Assembly (NCBI RefSeq): GCF_041296385.1
Contig: NC_091023.1
Coordinates: 3,906,924 to 3,970,923 of the forward strand
Length of the DNA: 64,000 nucleotides
Direction: 5' to 3'
DNA from: Aphelocoma coerulescens
Lineage: Eukaryota; Chordata; Aves; Passeriformes; Corvidae
The translations under genes were made by a program, and so were the position numbers. Below, one piece after another: positions 37,261 through 46,219 of the stretch (position 1 is its first letter; every line of letters begins with the position of its first letter). A model generated the notes under the pieces. It was not told where the DNA came from. It saw only the letters and a list, made by a program, of their open reading frames with translations, and made no database searches.

Positions 37261-37679
37261 GGGTTGTTGGTAAGGAAGGGGGTTAAAGAGGGAGGTCCCG
37301 AGCCCAGCGGAGCTACCGGGGCCTAGCGGTACCTGCCGAGGCCGCGCCCCGGGCTCTGGCAGGGACGCCGGCGCGGCCCCGGAGCTGAGGCGTCGCCAGG
37401 GCCGCGCCCCGGGTTTGTTGTTAGCAGCGGCCGCGATGGCGGAGCGGGCGCCCCTGCCCGACTCGGTGCTGGTGCAGGTCCTGGCGCTGCTGCCGCTGCG
37501 GGACCGGCTGCGAGCGGCCAGGTAGGGTCTCCCCGGGCGGGACCGGCCGCCTGCCGCTTCCCCGGCCCGGCGCTGACGGCTGCTCGCCTCCCCGCAGGGT
37601 CTGCCGGCGGTGGCAGCAGCTGGCGCAGGACCGAGCGGTCTGGACACATGTGGATCTGAGCCCTCACCGGGTACGGGCC
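37190..37679 (+). pseudogene. partial duplicate of FBXL12 promoter plus exons 1-2
   Basis: About 490 bp matches 33,322-33,811 at a constant offset of 3,868 bp with about four substitutions, three of them CpG transitions in this copy. The copied parts of the gene are the leader, exon 1 (37436-37521), intron 1 and exon 2 (37598-37670), including its splice donor. Nine bases into intron 2 it switches abruptly to the CCCATACCCCTCTCAG minisatellite. Exon 3, with all the LRRs, is missing, so it can only encode the F-box (53 residues) unless it splices into something else. Confidence 0.9.
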
Positions 37680-37950
37680 CATACCCCTCTCAGCCCCCTC
37701 AGACCCCATACCCCTTTCAGCCCCCTCAGACCCCATACCCCTCTCAGCCCCCTCAGACCCCATACCCCTTTCAGCCCTCACAGCCCCATAGCGCTCTAAG
37801 CTCCCATAGCGTTCAATGCTGTCTCATTCCCCATAGCCCCCATAGCCCCCATAGTTCCCACAGCCCCCTGAACTCTCATAGCCCTCACAGGTCTCACAAC
37901 CCTCACAGCCCCCACAACTCTTCATAACCCCCATAACCCTTCACAGCCCC
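37680..37950. repeat. C-rich minisatellite block 1
   Basis: The first part is a clean repeat of CCATACCCCTCTCAGCCCCCTCAGAC-like units alternating CTCTCAG and CTTTCAG. It decays into the CCCATAGCCCCCATAG / CCCTCACAG family also seen at 43,010-43,930 and 44,330-45,350. Confidence 0.85.
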
Positions 37951-38454
37951 CATTGCACTCTAGGAGTGGCAGAATGTGACAGTACATACAGCTGAAAAGG
38001 AAAGTACATGGCACCGGCATGTTTTGACAGAAGCAGTTTTCTGGACTCCTGTCTTGACACATTTCTCTGTGCGAGAAGTAGATGGACATTTCAGACTCTG
38101 AGAGACTTGAAAGTGCATGATGCTACGGAATACAGCCGAGAATGAAAGTGCACCATGATTGTGTGGGCAGTTTTCAGGCTGCAAGAAAAGTAACTGCCGC
38201 TTGACTGTGGTGCGAGTACAAGTTTGCAAACGTAAGGAAAGGCCAGTGAAGTCTTTCTATTCTGGCACATTTTCTTTGAGAGCAGCGGACTTTGGATGTC
38301 TACAAGGGATGGTTTGGAGATAACCACGGCGTACCTCCGTCTGTGTCAAGCACCCAGCGCCGCTCAGCAGCTCCCAGTAGATGGGGCTGTGTGCCTATAA
38401 AGCAGCCCAAAGCGCCGCTCCCGGGGTGGACACGGCTGGTCACGGCCCTCACAC

Positions 38455-38890
38455 GAAACGCGTCAGGACACAAAGGCTTTGCTGACCTTCCCGTTCTACT
38501 TGCAACCTCTTATTTGCGTCACACTCACACGGCAACACGAACTCCTTCCCAATTATATGTGCTAATATGTTTTTTCACTCTCACAGAGCCCAGCTGCAAC
38601 ACTGAAAGCATCCAACAAAAATATAACTCACGAAAGTGCCAGGTGAGAAAGCTCTTGCTGGCTGCTACTTCAACGGCACCGAAGTATGTGCTTCAAAACT
38701 GCAGCACATACCCTGCTGTCTGCACTCTCCTTCTCAGCTCTGTGTACTATCACAATCCTTCAGCCTCACAGAGTCAGAATACAAAACTGAACCCTACCAC
38801 TGATTGCTCAGACACTAAAGGTACCAGGACAAAAAGATCAACAGCTGGGCTTTTACATTCCCCCTGTAATGGTTCAACAGCTCTAACCAA
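38455..38890 (+). repeat. left arm of an imperfect inverted repeat
   Basis: This segment matches the reverse complement of 41,205-41,650 at roughly 80% by eye. For instance both contain TGCAGCACATA, CACCCTGCTGTCTGCACT-type and CACTAAAGGTACCA blocks. It belongs to an old interspersed family whose other parts recur at 37,970-38,290, 39,400-39,640 and 40,980-41,060 (CACTTTCATTCTCAGCTGTATT motif). The long frame across it is not a gene. Confidence 0.75.
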
Positions 38891-39780
38891 TACCACTGTA
38901 TACTAGGAAAATCACTTGAACTGACCAAGACCACCCTATGTGGATCCAAAATTATTTTCCTTGTCAGAGAAGGAAACTATGACCCCATCTCAAAAGAAAT
39001 GTGATCCTGTCTGCAAAACAGAAGGCATTTGGGAAGTGATCCCATACAAAGGTGCTCGAACACTGTTACTGGGCATTACCTCCCCTAGGCTGTACACCAA
39101 GACTCAGGATAGCTGCTTACTTTGCCCAGAATAAATGTAGAGCTAAAAATTTCAGAAGACCGCCTCTGAAATGTGGAGATGACATCCCAAATTGCAGACA
39201 GTGCAAAGCTGCTTCCACCCAAAGGTGCCAGATAAAAAGAACTGCTGATATCCCTTTCATTCCCTGGGAACCTGATAACTGGCAGCTCAAACACTAGGAC
39301 CGTGTGCTTTCATTCTTGTCGAAGAGCACTCTCATCACTTTCTGAAGGTTAACTCCAAGATACCAATATGGTAATTGCAAGTACTGGGGGATTGCTCCCA
39401 CCCAGAATGTGCTAGGACAGAAAGCTGCTCCTGCCTGCTGCAGCCTATCATCTGCATCTGAAACACTGGGCCTAAGTGTACCCATGTAAAAGCACTGCCA
39501 CACACACTCAGGAGCCCCCAGCCAAACTCCAATATTACATATGTCCAAGATTACTCCTGCACAAAAGGTGCACTGCACTTTCATTCTCAGCTATATTACA
39601 TAGCATCATGCACTTTCAGTCTCTGAGAGTCCAGAATGTCTTGCTGCAGTTTACTTCCCCACAGTACCTTATCATTTGCTCTGCAAAAACTAGGACTATA
39701 TCCTTTACTTCCCAAGGAAAAGCACTCTAATTCACTTCCTGAACCTCACCCTAGAAATCTGGAGCCAACAATCACAAATT
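38891..39780. repeat. degenerate copies of the same old repeat family
   Basis: Short homologous phrases such as GCCTATCAT..CTGAAACACT..GGCCTA (about 39,440) and CACTTTCATTCTCAGCTATATTACATAGCATCATGCA-like text (about 39,577) recur from neighbouring segments. No gene is supported. Confidence 0.5.
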
Positions 39781-40099
39781 TTATATGCCTTGGTGTGGGC
39801 AAATGACTAGGGACCCTGTGGACAGGTAACTGGGGGTAAAATTAGAGGAAACTGAGGAGTTATATTAGCATTTTAACAGGAGTTGCAATGGTATGGAAAT
39901 TATAGGGTAAATCACAGTTGCTGCTCCCTGGATGGAATGTGGTTGGCGTAACTTGAAACCTGTTTCATGGTGACTCCACACACACCTGCTAAGGGGATGC
40001 AATGGAGGGTGGAGCAGAGTGGAGATACTCTGGCCAGGCTCTGTGGAAATCCTTACATGATGGTACTTTACAGCTAATAAACCACATACCACCTGCCAG

Positions 40100-40705
40100 C
40101 CAGGGGAGGTAGAGGAGCATGTCCTACAGCTGAGCCAGCAACTGTGGCAAAATTCCTCTCCTTAGATCAACATGATTCATTAAAGCCCAATAATAATATT
40201 AACTCACCCCTCCATTCCAAAGTTACCTCTCTCCAAGGTATGACCACCCCTCACTGGGCATGTGCTCTGTATTATTTTTGCCTGTATCTTTAAAAGTGAA
40301 GAGACAGAATTTTATACCAATCAGTAAGAAAGGTATTCATGACTGGAGTCACTCAAGCTCCACCTAAATCCAAAGAAATAGAATATAAATAAGTCGAGAA
40401 TGGCGTAAAAGTAAGGAAGACTCCACTGTAACTGCTGGGATCAGTGGATGGGCTGAACCTGTCTTCTCCCCCATAGGGACACCTATTGGGTATATATAGG
40501 ATAAGAATCATACTCCATGCACACTGAATATTTTATTGGGAATTAGAGCTTGTCTGTATATTCCTTCAAGTATATTTTTGCACTCAGATACTACCACTGA
40601 CAATCTTCGAACCTTAACCTGTCACAATTTTATATTAATAAAGAGTGTTACTCCATAAACTGTCAGTGTGAATCCTTCCTGGGCACTGGCAGTCACTGGC
40701 AGGGG
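40100..40705 (+). mobile_element. probable LTR fragment
   Basis: A TATATATA box (40,491-40,498) is followed 146 bp later by AATAAA (40,637-40,642), then AGAGTGTTACTCC and CTTCCTGGGCACTGGCAG, the arrangement of a retroviral LTR U3-R-U5. Upstream CTAATAAACC (about 40,074) may be another part. The ends are not defined and no internal retroviral frame is present. Confidence 0.4.
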
Positions 40706-41204
40706 GTAGCACCCTCAAATAAAGGAGAAGACCTGCTGAGGGCTCTCCCTTTTGCTGTTAGTGTGTTTCCCTAAGTCAGAAAACCACCCTCCAATCCAGT
40801 AGGACTGCTCAGTGAAGGGTACCCCTAACAGGATGCTGACAGACTGATCGGGAACAAGGGTCTTGGCTTTCCTGGGAAGCTGACAGAAATTAAACACTAA
40901 GGGTCAAGTAAATCTCCCCACACTAAGAGTCAAGAACGCCTCACCTTTTCAGATGACACTTGGATTTTCTACACCAGAGGAGTCAGAACAGAAAGCTGAG
41001 GTTAGTCTTTACTCAGTAGCCTATCATGTGCACCTGAAACACTAGGCCTAGCTGGTTTCCTTCCCTTTCTATGGCTCTCTTGCCTTACTTTACATACCGT
41101 GCTGCTGCCATGACTTACCTACCCCTCCCTTGCCTTGCGGTGCCTTCCCTCCCTTCCTTGGGTGAGCTTGGTGAATTTAATTGCTTTTCCTACTCTCCAG
41201 TTCT

Positions 41205-41650
41205 ATGGGTTAGAGCTGCTGCAGTGTTACAGTGGGAATGCAAAAGCCAAGCTGTTGATCTTTTTGTCTTGGTACCTTTAGTGTGTGAGCAATCAGTGGT
41301 GCCATTCAGGTTTGGTTCCTGACTCTGTGAGACCGAAGGATTACGATGGTACACAGTGCTGAGAAGGAAAGTGCAGACAGCAGGGTGTATGTGCTGCAGT
41401 TTGATGGGTGCAGCTGCAGTTCTGGCCAGCAACAACTTTCTTAGCTGGCACTTCTGTGAGCTACGCTTTTGCCAGAGGTCTTCAAGTTTGTAGCTAGACT
41501 CCATGAGATAGAAAATATTTACGAGCACGGAGGAGTTCGTTTTGAGTGTGATGCAAGTACGAATTTGTACTCGGAAAGGGAAGATCAGTGAAATCTTTCT
41601 GTCCTGACCCAGTTCATTTGAGAGCAGTGACGTTTTGAACTCGGATCCGC
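41205..41650 (-). repeat. right arm of the imperfect inverted repeat
   Basis: This is the reverse-oriented partner of 38,455-38,890, about 2.3 kb away. The long minus-strand frame (41,190-41,936) merely follows the repeat and resembles the shadow frame of the left arm, which shows it is repeat-derived rather than a gene. Confidence 0.75.
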
Positions 41651-41959
41651 ACTTCGGGTGGTTTAGAGCTAGGCAAGGTGCATTTCCTTCTTTCGCAAGT
41701 ACACACCGCCATCGTGTGGCACACTTTATGAGCGCTGACAGTGCCCAGGTAAAAGTCACGCCCCTTCTGTCCTGGCACTCTAAGTGTGGGAGCGGTTGCT
41801 GTAGGGGTTCCGTTGTGGATCCTGGCTCTTCGAGACTGAAAAAATGTGATCCAGCATAGAGCTGGGAAGGAAGACGAATTCTCTCACTGTTGGCTGTGCA
41901 GTTTATAGGCTGCAAAAGAAAAGTGAATTCCAGCACGGCCTCTTTCTTCTCTAGAACCA

Positions 41960-42790
41960 GTCCATTCCCAGTGTTTCAGGTGCTGATGAGAGGTGGCCCA
42001 CAGGAGGCCAAGGCCAGCCAGACCCATCTGTCCTGGTAGCTTTCAACTGAGATTAACGCTTTGATATATTGAATTTTAGAGGTGCATTCGAAATTTCCCT
42101 CATAGGCTCCTAGATGAGAATGACAGTTCATTTCCATAGTAAGGAAAGCACATAACCCCGGTGTTTCAGGTGCACTTCCAAGGGGAGGCCAAGCCCAGCC
42201 AGACCCATCAGACCCTGGCAGCTTTTGTCTAGGAAGCAATCCAAGGACATTTGCAGTTTTAGGTGGTGGAATCCCAATTTTGGACAGGGGCACGAGGCTG
42301 AAAAGGATGGCTCTTTTCCATGGAAAGGAAAGCCTGGAGCCCCAGTGTCTCTTGGGCAGCTGAGAAGCGGCCCATAGGAGGTCAAGGCCAGCCACATCCA
42401 TCAGTCCTGGCAGCTTTTGTCTGGGAGCAATTCTCAGATGTTCATAGTTTTAGCAGGCAGATTCCCACTTCTGTCACCAGGCACCTGGCCTCAAAGGACA
42501 GCTCTTTTCCACAGGAAGGAAAGCCCAGTGCCCCAGTGTCTCTGGGGCAGCTGAGAGCAGCCCCCAGGAGGCCAAGACCAGTGACATCTGTCAGTCTGGC
42601 AGCTTTTGTCTGGGAGTAATCCTTGGTTGTACACAATTTTGGGAGGCAGAATTCCAATTTCAGCCATGGAGGCCTGGCCACAAAGGACAGATCTTTTCCA
42701 CAGGAAGGACAGCCCAGAGTCCCAATGTCTCAGGGCAGCTGAGAGGCATTCCCATGGCCCTGCCTGTTGATCCTGGGAGGCTGACCCCAC
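41960..42790. repeat. about 190-bp tandem repeat, 4 copies
   Basis: The phrase GGCAGCTTTTGTCTGGGAG recurs at 42,034 (diverged), 42,217, 42,409 and 42,598, giving spacings of 183, 192 and 189 bp. Other shared phrases are CTCTTTTCCA..GGAAAGGA, CAGTGTCTCTGGGCAGCTGAG and GGAGGCCAAGGCCAG. Copies are 70-85% alike by eye. Frames on both strands are repeat artefacts. Confidence 0.85.
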
Positions 42791-43010
42791 CCCCATCACT
42801 CCTGGCCCTGCCTATCAATCACTCTGAGTGGATGACTCCACATCTCAATTACTCTTAGTACCACCTGTCAATCCATCTCCTGGGCTGATCCCACCTGTCA
42901 ATCACTTTTAGTCCTGCCTTTCAATCACTGACAGGCTTATCCCAACTGTCAATCACTTTTATTCCAGCCTGTCAGTCACTGACAGGCTTATTCTACCTGT
43001 CGATCATTCC
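42790..43010. repeat. 51-bp degenerate tandem repeat (TGTCAATCACT)
   Basis: TGTCAATCACTTTTA..CCTG..TCA..CACTGACAGGCTTAT units begin at 42,896, 42,947 and 42,998 (51-bp spacing), with shorter decayed copies upstream (for example at 42,866). Confidence 0.75.
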
Positions 43011-43930
43011 TGTCTGGTCAATGCCCTCACAGAGATCCCATACCCCCTCAGAGTCCTCACAGATCCCCCATTAGCCCTCACAGCCCCCATAGCATTCGAA
43101 GCCCCTTTAGCCATCACAGCCACCACAGCCCTCACAGCCCCCAGAGCCTTCTCAGTCCTCACAGACCCCACTGCCCTCACAGACCAGATAGTTCTAACAG
43201 GCCCCATAGCCCTCACAGTCACCTCAGACCTCATGGCCCCCATAGCACTTACAGACCACAATGACCAGAGCACCTCTAGCCCTCCCAGACCCCAGGGCCC
43301 CAACACTTATCTCAGCCCTCCCACCCCATCTATCTGTCAGAGCCCCTGGAAACCTCACAGACCCCATAAACCCTCACAGCCCCCAAAGCCCTAAGAGTAC
43401 TGAAAGACCCCAAAGATCCCATAGCCTTTCAGGCCCCTATAGCACTCAGAGCCCCCAGAACCCCAACAGCCATCTAGGTCCCACTGCCCCCAAAGCCTAC
43501 AAAGCCCTCACAGCCCTGAAGGACATGACAGACCCCACAGCCCTCCAAGCCCCTACAAGCCCCACAGGCCCCCAGATGGCCCTCACAGACCCCACAGCTC
43601 TCACAAACTCATGAGCCCTCAGAGCCCGTAACTACCACAGAGCTCACACCCCCCACAGCCCTCAGAGACATCATACATTACAGACCCCGTTCAGCCCCTA
43701 GAGTTCTCACAGCCCCCACAGCCAGCTCCACCCTTACAGACCCCATAGCCCTCATATTGCTCAAAGCCCGAGAGCCAACACGGCCACTACAGAACTCATA
43801 GCCCCTATAGCACTCAGACCACACAGCCCCATAGCCTTCAAAAAAGCCCTGAGAGCCCTAAGAACCCACAGAGATGCTACACCCCTCCAAGACCTTATAG
43901 CTCTCACAGCCCTCTCAGCTCTAACATGTT
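43010..43930. repeat. C-rich minisatellite block 2
   Basis: Imperfect short units built from CCCTCACAG, CCCCATAG and CCCACAG fill the block. The plus strand is C-rich and G-poor. Spurious frames such as AVRAVGSVRT on the minus strand arise from it. Confidence 0.9.
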
Positions 43931-44330
43931 GGTGATGAGATCAAATGAAAAGAAAAAATCTAAACGTAAAGAAAAATCCGAGTGTCGGTGATGAAAGCAC
44001 ACTGATACAATGTTGTAGTTTCTGAGCTCCACAGGTGTTGTTTTTCTTCTTCCTTTTTTCCCTTTCTCATGTGAGTTCCTTTTTATTAGTCCATTACAGA
44101 AAAACAATTGCGCTCTAATTGGACCCCAGAATCTCTGCTAATTTTGTAACACAAAACATGTCTCAAGCATTCCATTCACATGACTGTCTTCCGCCACAGT
44201 AAGCTGTACACATGGTGGGTTTCCACTGAAGTAATTTCCCACAGCATCCCCAGCAAACACACAGATTGGCAGAGCCTTTAGGGTCAACATTCTCTTGTTC
44301 TAATCTCGGTTAAGATGCCAGGCGTTCCAC
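43931..44330. other. non-repetitive island inside the minisatellite
   Basis: About 400 bp of ordinary AT-balanced DNA separates minisatellite blocks 2 and 3. I found no gene, tRNA or transposon ends in it. It may be an insertion or the original single-copy sequence. Confidence 0.5.
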
Positions 44331-45350
44331 ACTAACAGATCTCACAGCCAGGAGAGCCCTCAGACACCACAGAGCCATCCCAGTCCTCACAGACCCTGTA
44401 GGCTCCACAATTGCCCTCACAATCCTCAAACCCCTTACAGCTCTCACAGCCACCAGAGCCCTCCTAAGACCTCACAGCTCCCACAGCCCTCGTAGCCCTT
44501 TCAGCTCACACAGACCCCATAGCCAGGTGAGCCCTTAGAGATGCCATAGCTCTCACAGACCCAATAACCCCTCACAGACCACAAAGCCCTCAGAGCACTG
44601 GAAGATTTCACAGCCCCCATAGCTATCTAAGCCCCTTTAGCCCTCAAAGCCCCTTTAGCTGTCAAAGACCTCACAAACTCCATTACCCTCCAAGCCCCTG
44701 TAGCCCTCACAGACCCCACAGCCCTCTGAGTCACCACAGACCTCATGGCCCTCATAGCACCCACAGCCCCTGTATCCTTCACAGGCCTCTGAGCTCTAAC
44801 AGACCCCATAGCTATGAAAGCCCTCACAGCCCCTACAGCTCTTAAAGCCCCCAAACACCTCAGAGCCTTCACAGCCCCCACAGACTTCAAAGCCTCTCCA
44901 GATCTCAGAGCCCCCCAGCTCTAAGAGCCTTCATAGCTCTCTCAGCCATCACAGCCCACACAGGCTGCTTAAGGTCCTTTAGTCCTCCAAACCCCTCAGC
45001 CCCAATATCACTCTAAGCCCCCACAGCCCCATAGCCCTCAGAGCCCCCAAAGACCTCAGAGACCCCTCAGGCCAGTCATCCCTCACAGCCTCCATCGACC
45101 TCAGAGCCCTCTAGCCCTCACAGAGCCCATAGCCCTTCACAGTCGACACAGCCCTCAGGGACCCCGTAGCCCTAGACAGCCCACATAGCCCTCACAGCCC
45201 CATATCACGCACAGCCCTCATACCGCAGAGCCCTCGCAGTCTCCACGGTTTTCCCAGCCGCCACAGCCCTCAAAGATCTCCTTGCCCCCACAGCCCTCTC
45301 AGTTCTCCCAGACCTCACAGCCCTCACAAGCCCCACAGGATCCCCACACG
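44330..45350. repeat. C-rich minisatellite block 3
   Basis: The same CCCTCACAGCCCCCATAG-type units continue up to the edge of the SFT2D3 CpG island, so the array abuts that promoter. The G-rich complement could form G-quadruplex-like structures (inference). Confidence 0.9.
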
Positions 45351-45369
45351 ACCCCACCCCTCCTCAGCT

Positions 45370-45565
45370 GCCACAACCCTCACGCTCCCCGCGCACGCGC
45401 TCCGCGCCTGCGCCTCACGATGCCCGGCGCATGCGCACTCCCCTACGCCCGGCCTGTGGCCGCCTGCTCGGCCGTGCCCCGGATGTGGCTTCTGCCCGGG
45501 AAAATGGCGGCGCTGGGGTGGGCGGAGGCAGTGTGGTAGCGCCCGGTGCCGGTGCCATCCCCGCC
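45370..45565 (+). promoter_or_regulatory. SFT2D3 CpG-island promoter, NRF1- and YY1-like motifs, uORF
   Basis: This TATA-less GC-rich stretch contains GCGCATGCGCAC (about 45,426-45,437) and CGCGCACGCGC, both close to the NRF1 consensus. AAAATGGCGGC (45,501-45,511) matches the YY1 consensus. An upstream ATG at 45,504 opens an 11-codon uORF ending in TAG at 45,539, before the main start. The motifs are seen; factor binding is inferred. Confidence 0.6.
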
Positions 45566-46219
45566 ATGGCGGACCTGGGCCGGCAACTGCACGAGTACCT
45601 CGCGCAGTCCAAGACTGCTACTGCTACCGGCCCCAGCGCGGTCCCCGCACCGCCGGCCGCCGGCGGCTCGCAGGAGGAGGCGGGGGACCGCGGCGGGCTG
45701 CGGGCCTGGCTGGGCGCGCTGAACCCGTTCCCGTCGGGCACCCCCGCGGGCGCTCCGGTGTGGCCTTGGACGGGAGAGGAGGACCCGTGGCTGTTGGGGC
45801 TGTCGCGCTGGCAGCGGCTGGCGGGCAGCGGGCTGTGCGTGCTTCTGGCCGCGCTGTGCTTCGGGCTGGCTGGGCTGTGCGTGCCGCTGCTGCTGCTGCG
45901 CGCCCGCAAGTTCGCGCTGCTCTGGTCACTCGGCTCGCTCTGTGCGCTGGGCGCTGCCGCGCTCCTGCGCGGGCCCGCCCGGCTGCTGCGGGAGCCCGGC
46001 CGCGGCGCGCTGCTGTACCTCGGGGCGCTCTTCGGGACGCTGTACGCCGCGCTGGCGCTGCGCAGCACCGCGCTCACGGCGCTGGGCGCCGCCGCGCAGC
46101 TCGGCATCGCCGCCGCCGCACTCCTGGCCGCGCTGCCCGGCGGTGCCGCCGGCCTGCGCCGCCTGGCCGGGCTGCTCCGCGCCGCGGTGTGCGGCCGAGG
46201 CAAGACACTGCCCCTGTGA
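45566..46219 (+). CDS. SFT2D3: SFT2 domain-containing protein 3
   Basis: This single-exon gene encodes 217 residues (human protein about 215). The start MADLGRQLHEYLAQ matches the human N terminus MADLHRQLQEYLAQ. An in-frame upstream ATG at 45,431 would add 45 residues without similarity and is rejected. Residues 15-75 are a variable Pro/Ala-rich region. The SFT2 core follows, with four predicted hydrophobic segments (about 86-111, 115-134, 148-166, 169-190) and the hallmark LLLRARKFALLWSLGS loop (109-124). By family knowledge, SFT2 proteins act in vesicle fusion between endosomes and the Golgi; yeast Sft2 cooperates with the t-SNARE Sed5. Codon use is extremely GC-rich, in line with its CpG island. 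The gene lies tail to tail with WDR33, as in human. Confidence 0.95.
   Translation: MADLGRQLHEYLAQSKTATATGPSAVPAPPAAGGSQEEAGDRGGLRAWLGALNPFPSGTPAGAPVWPWTGEEDPWLLGLSRWQRLAGSGLCVLLAALCFGLAGLCVPLLLLRARKFALLWSLGSLCALGAAALLRGPARLLREPGRGALLYLGALFGTLYAALALRSTALTALGAAAQLGIAAAALLAALPGGAAGLRRLAGLLRAAVCGRGKTLPL

Noticed and set aside
38292..38906. 204-codon plus-strand ORF
   Set aside because: It lies on the left arm of the inverted repeat and its translation resembles the shadow frame of the right arm, so it is repeat-derived.
43931..44330. tRNA or small RNA gene in the island between minisatellite blocks
   Set aside because: No cloverleaf, A/B box pair or known small-RNA motif could be found by eye.
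43004..44890. ORFs with AVRAVGSVRT or PHSPQSP peptides
   Set aside because: They are translations of the C-rich minisatellite.
45431..46219. 262-codon N-terminally extended SFT2D3
   Set aside because: The extension has no family similarity and lies in the CpG-island leader; the ATG at 45,566 matches the known N terminus.
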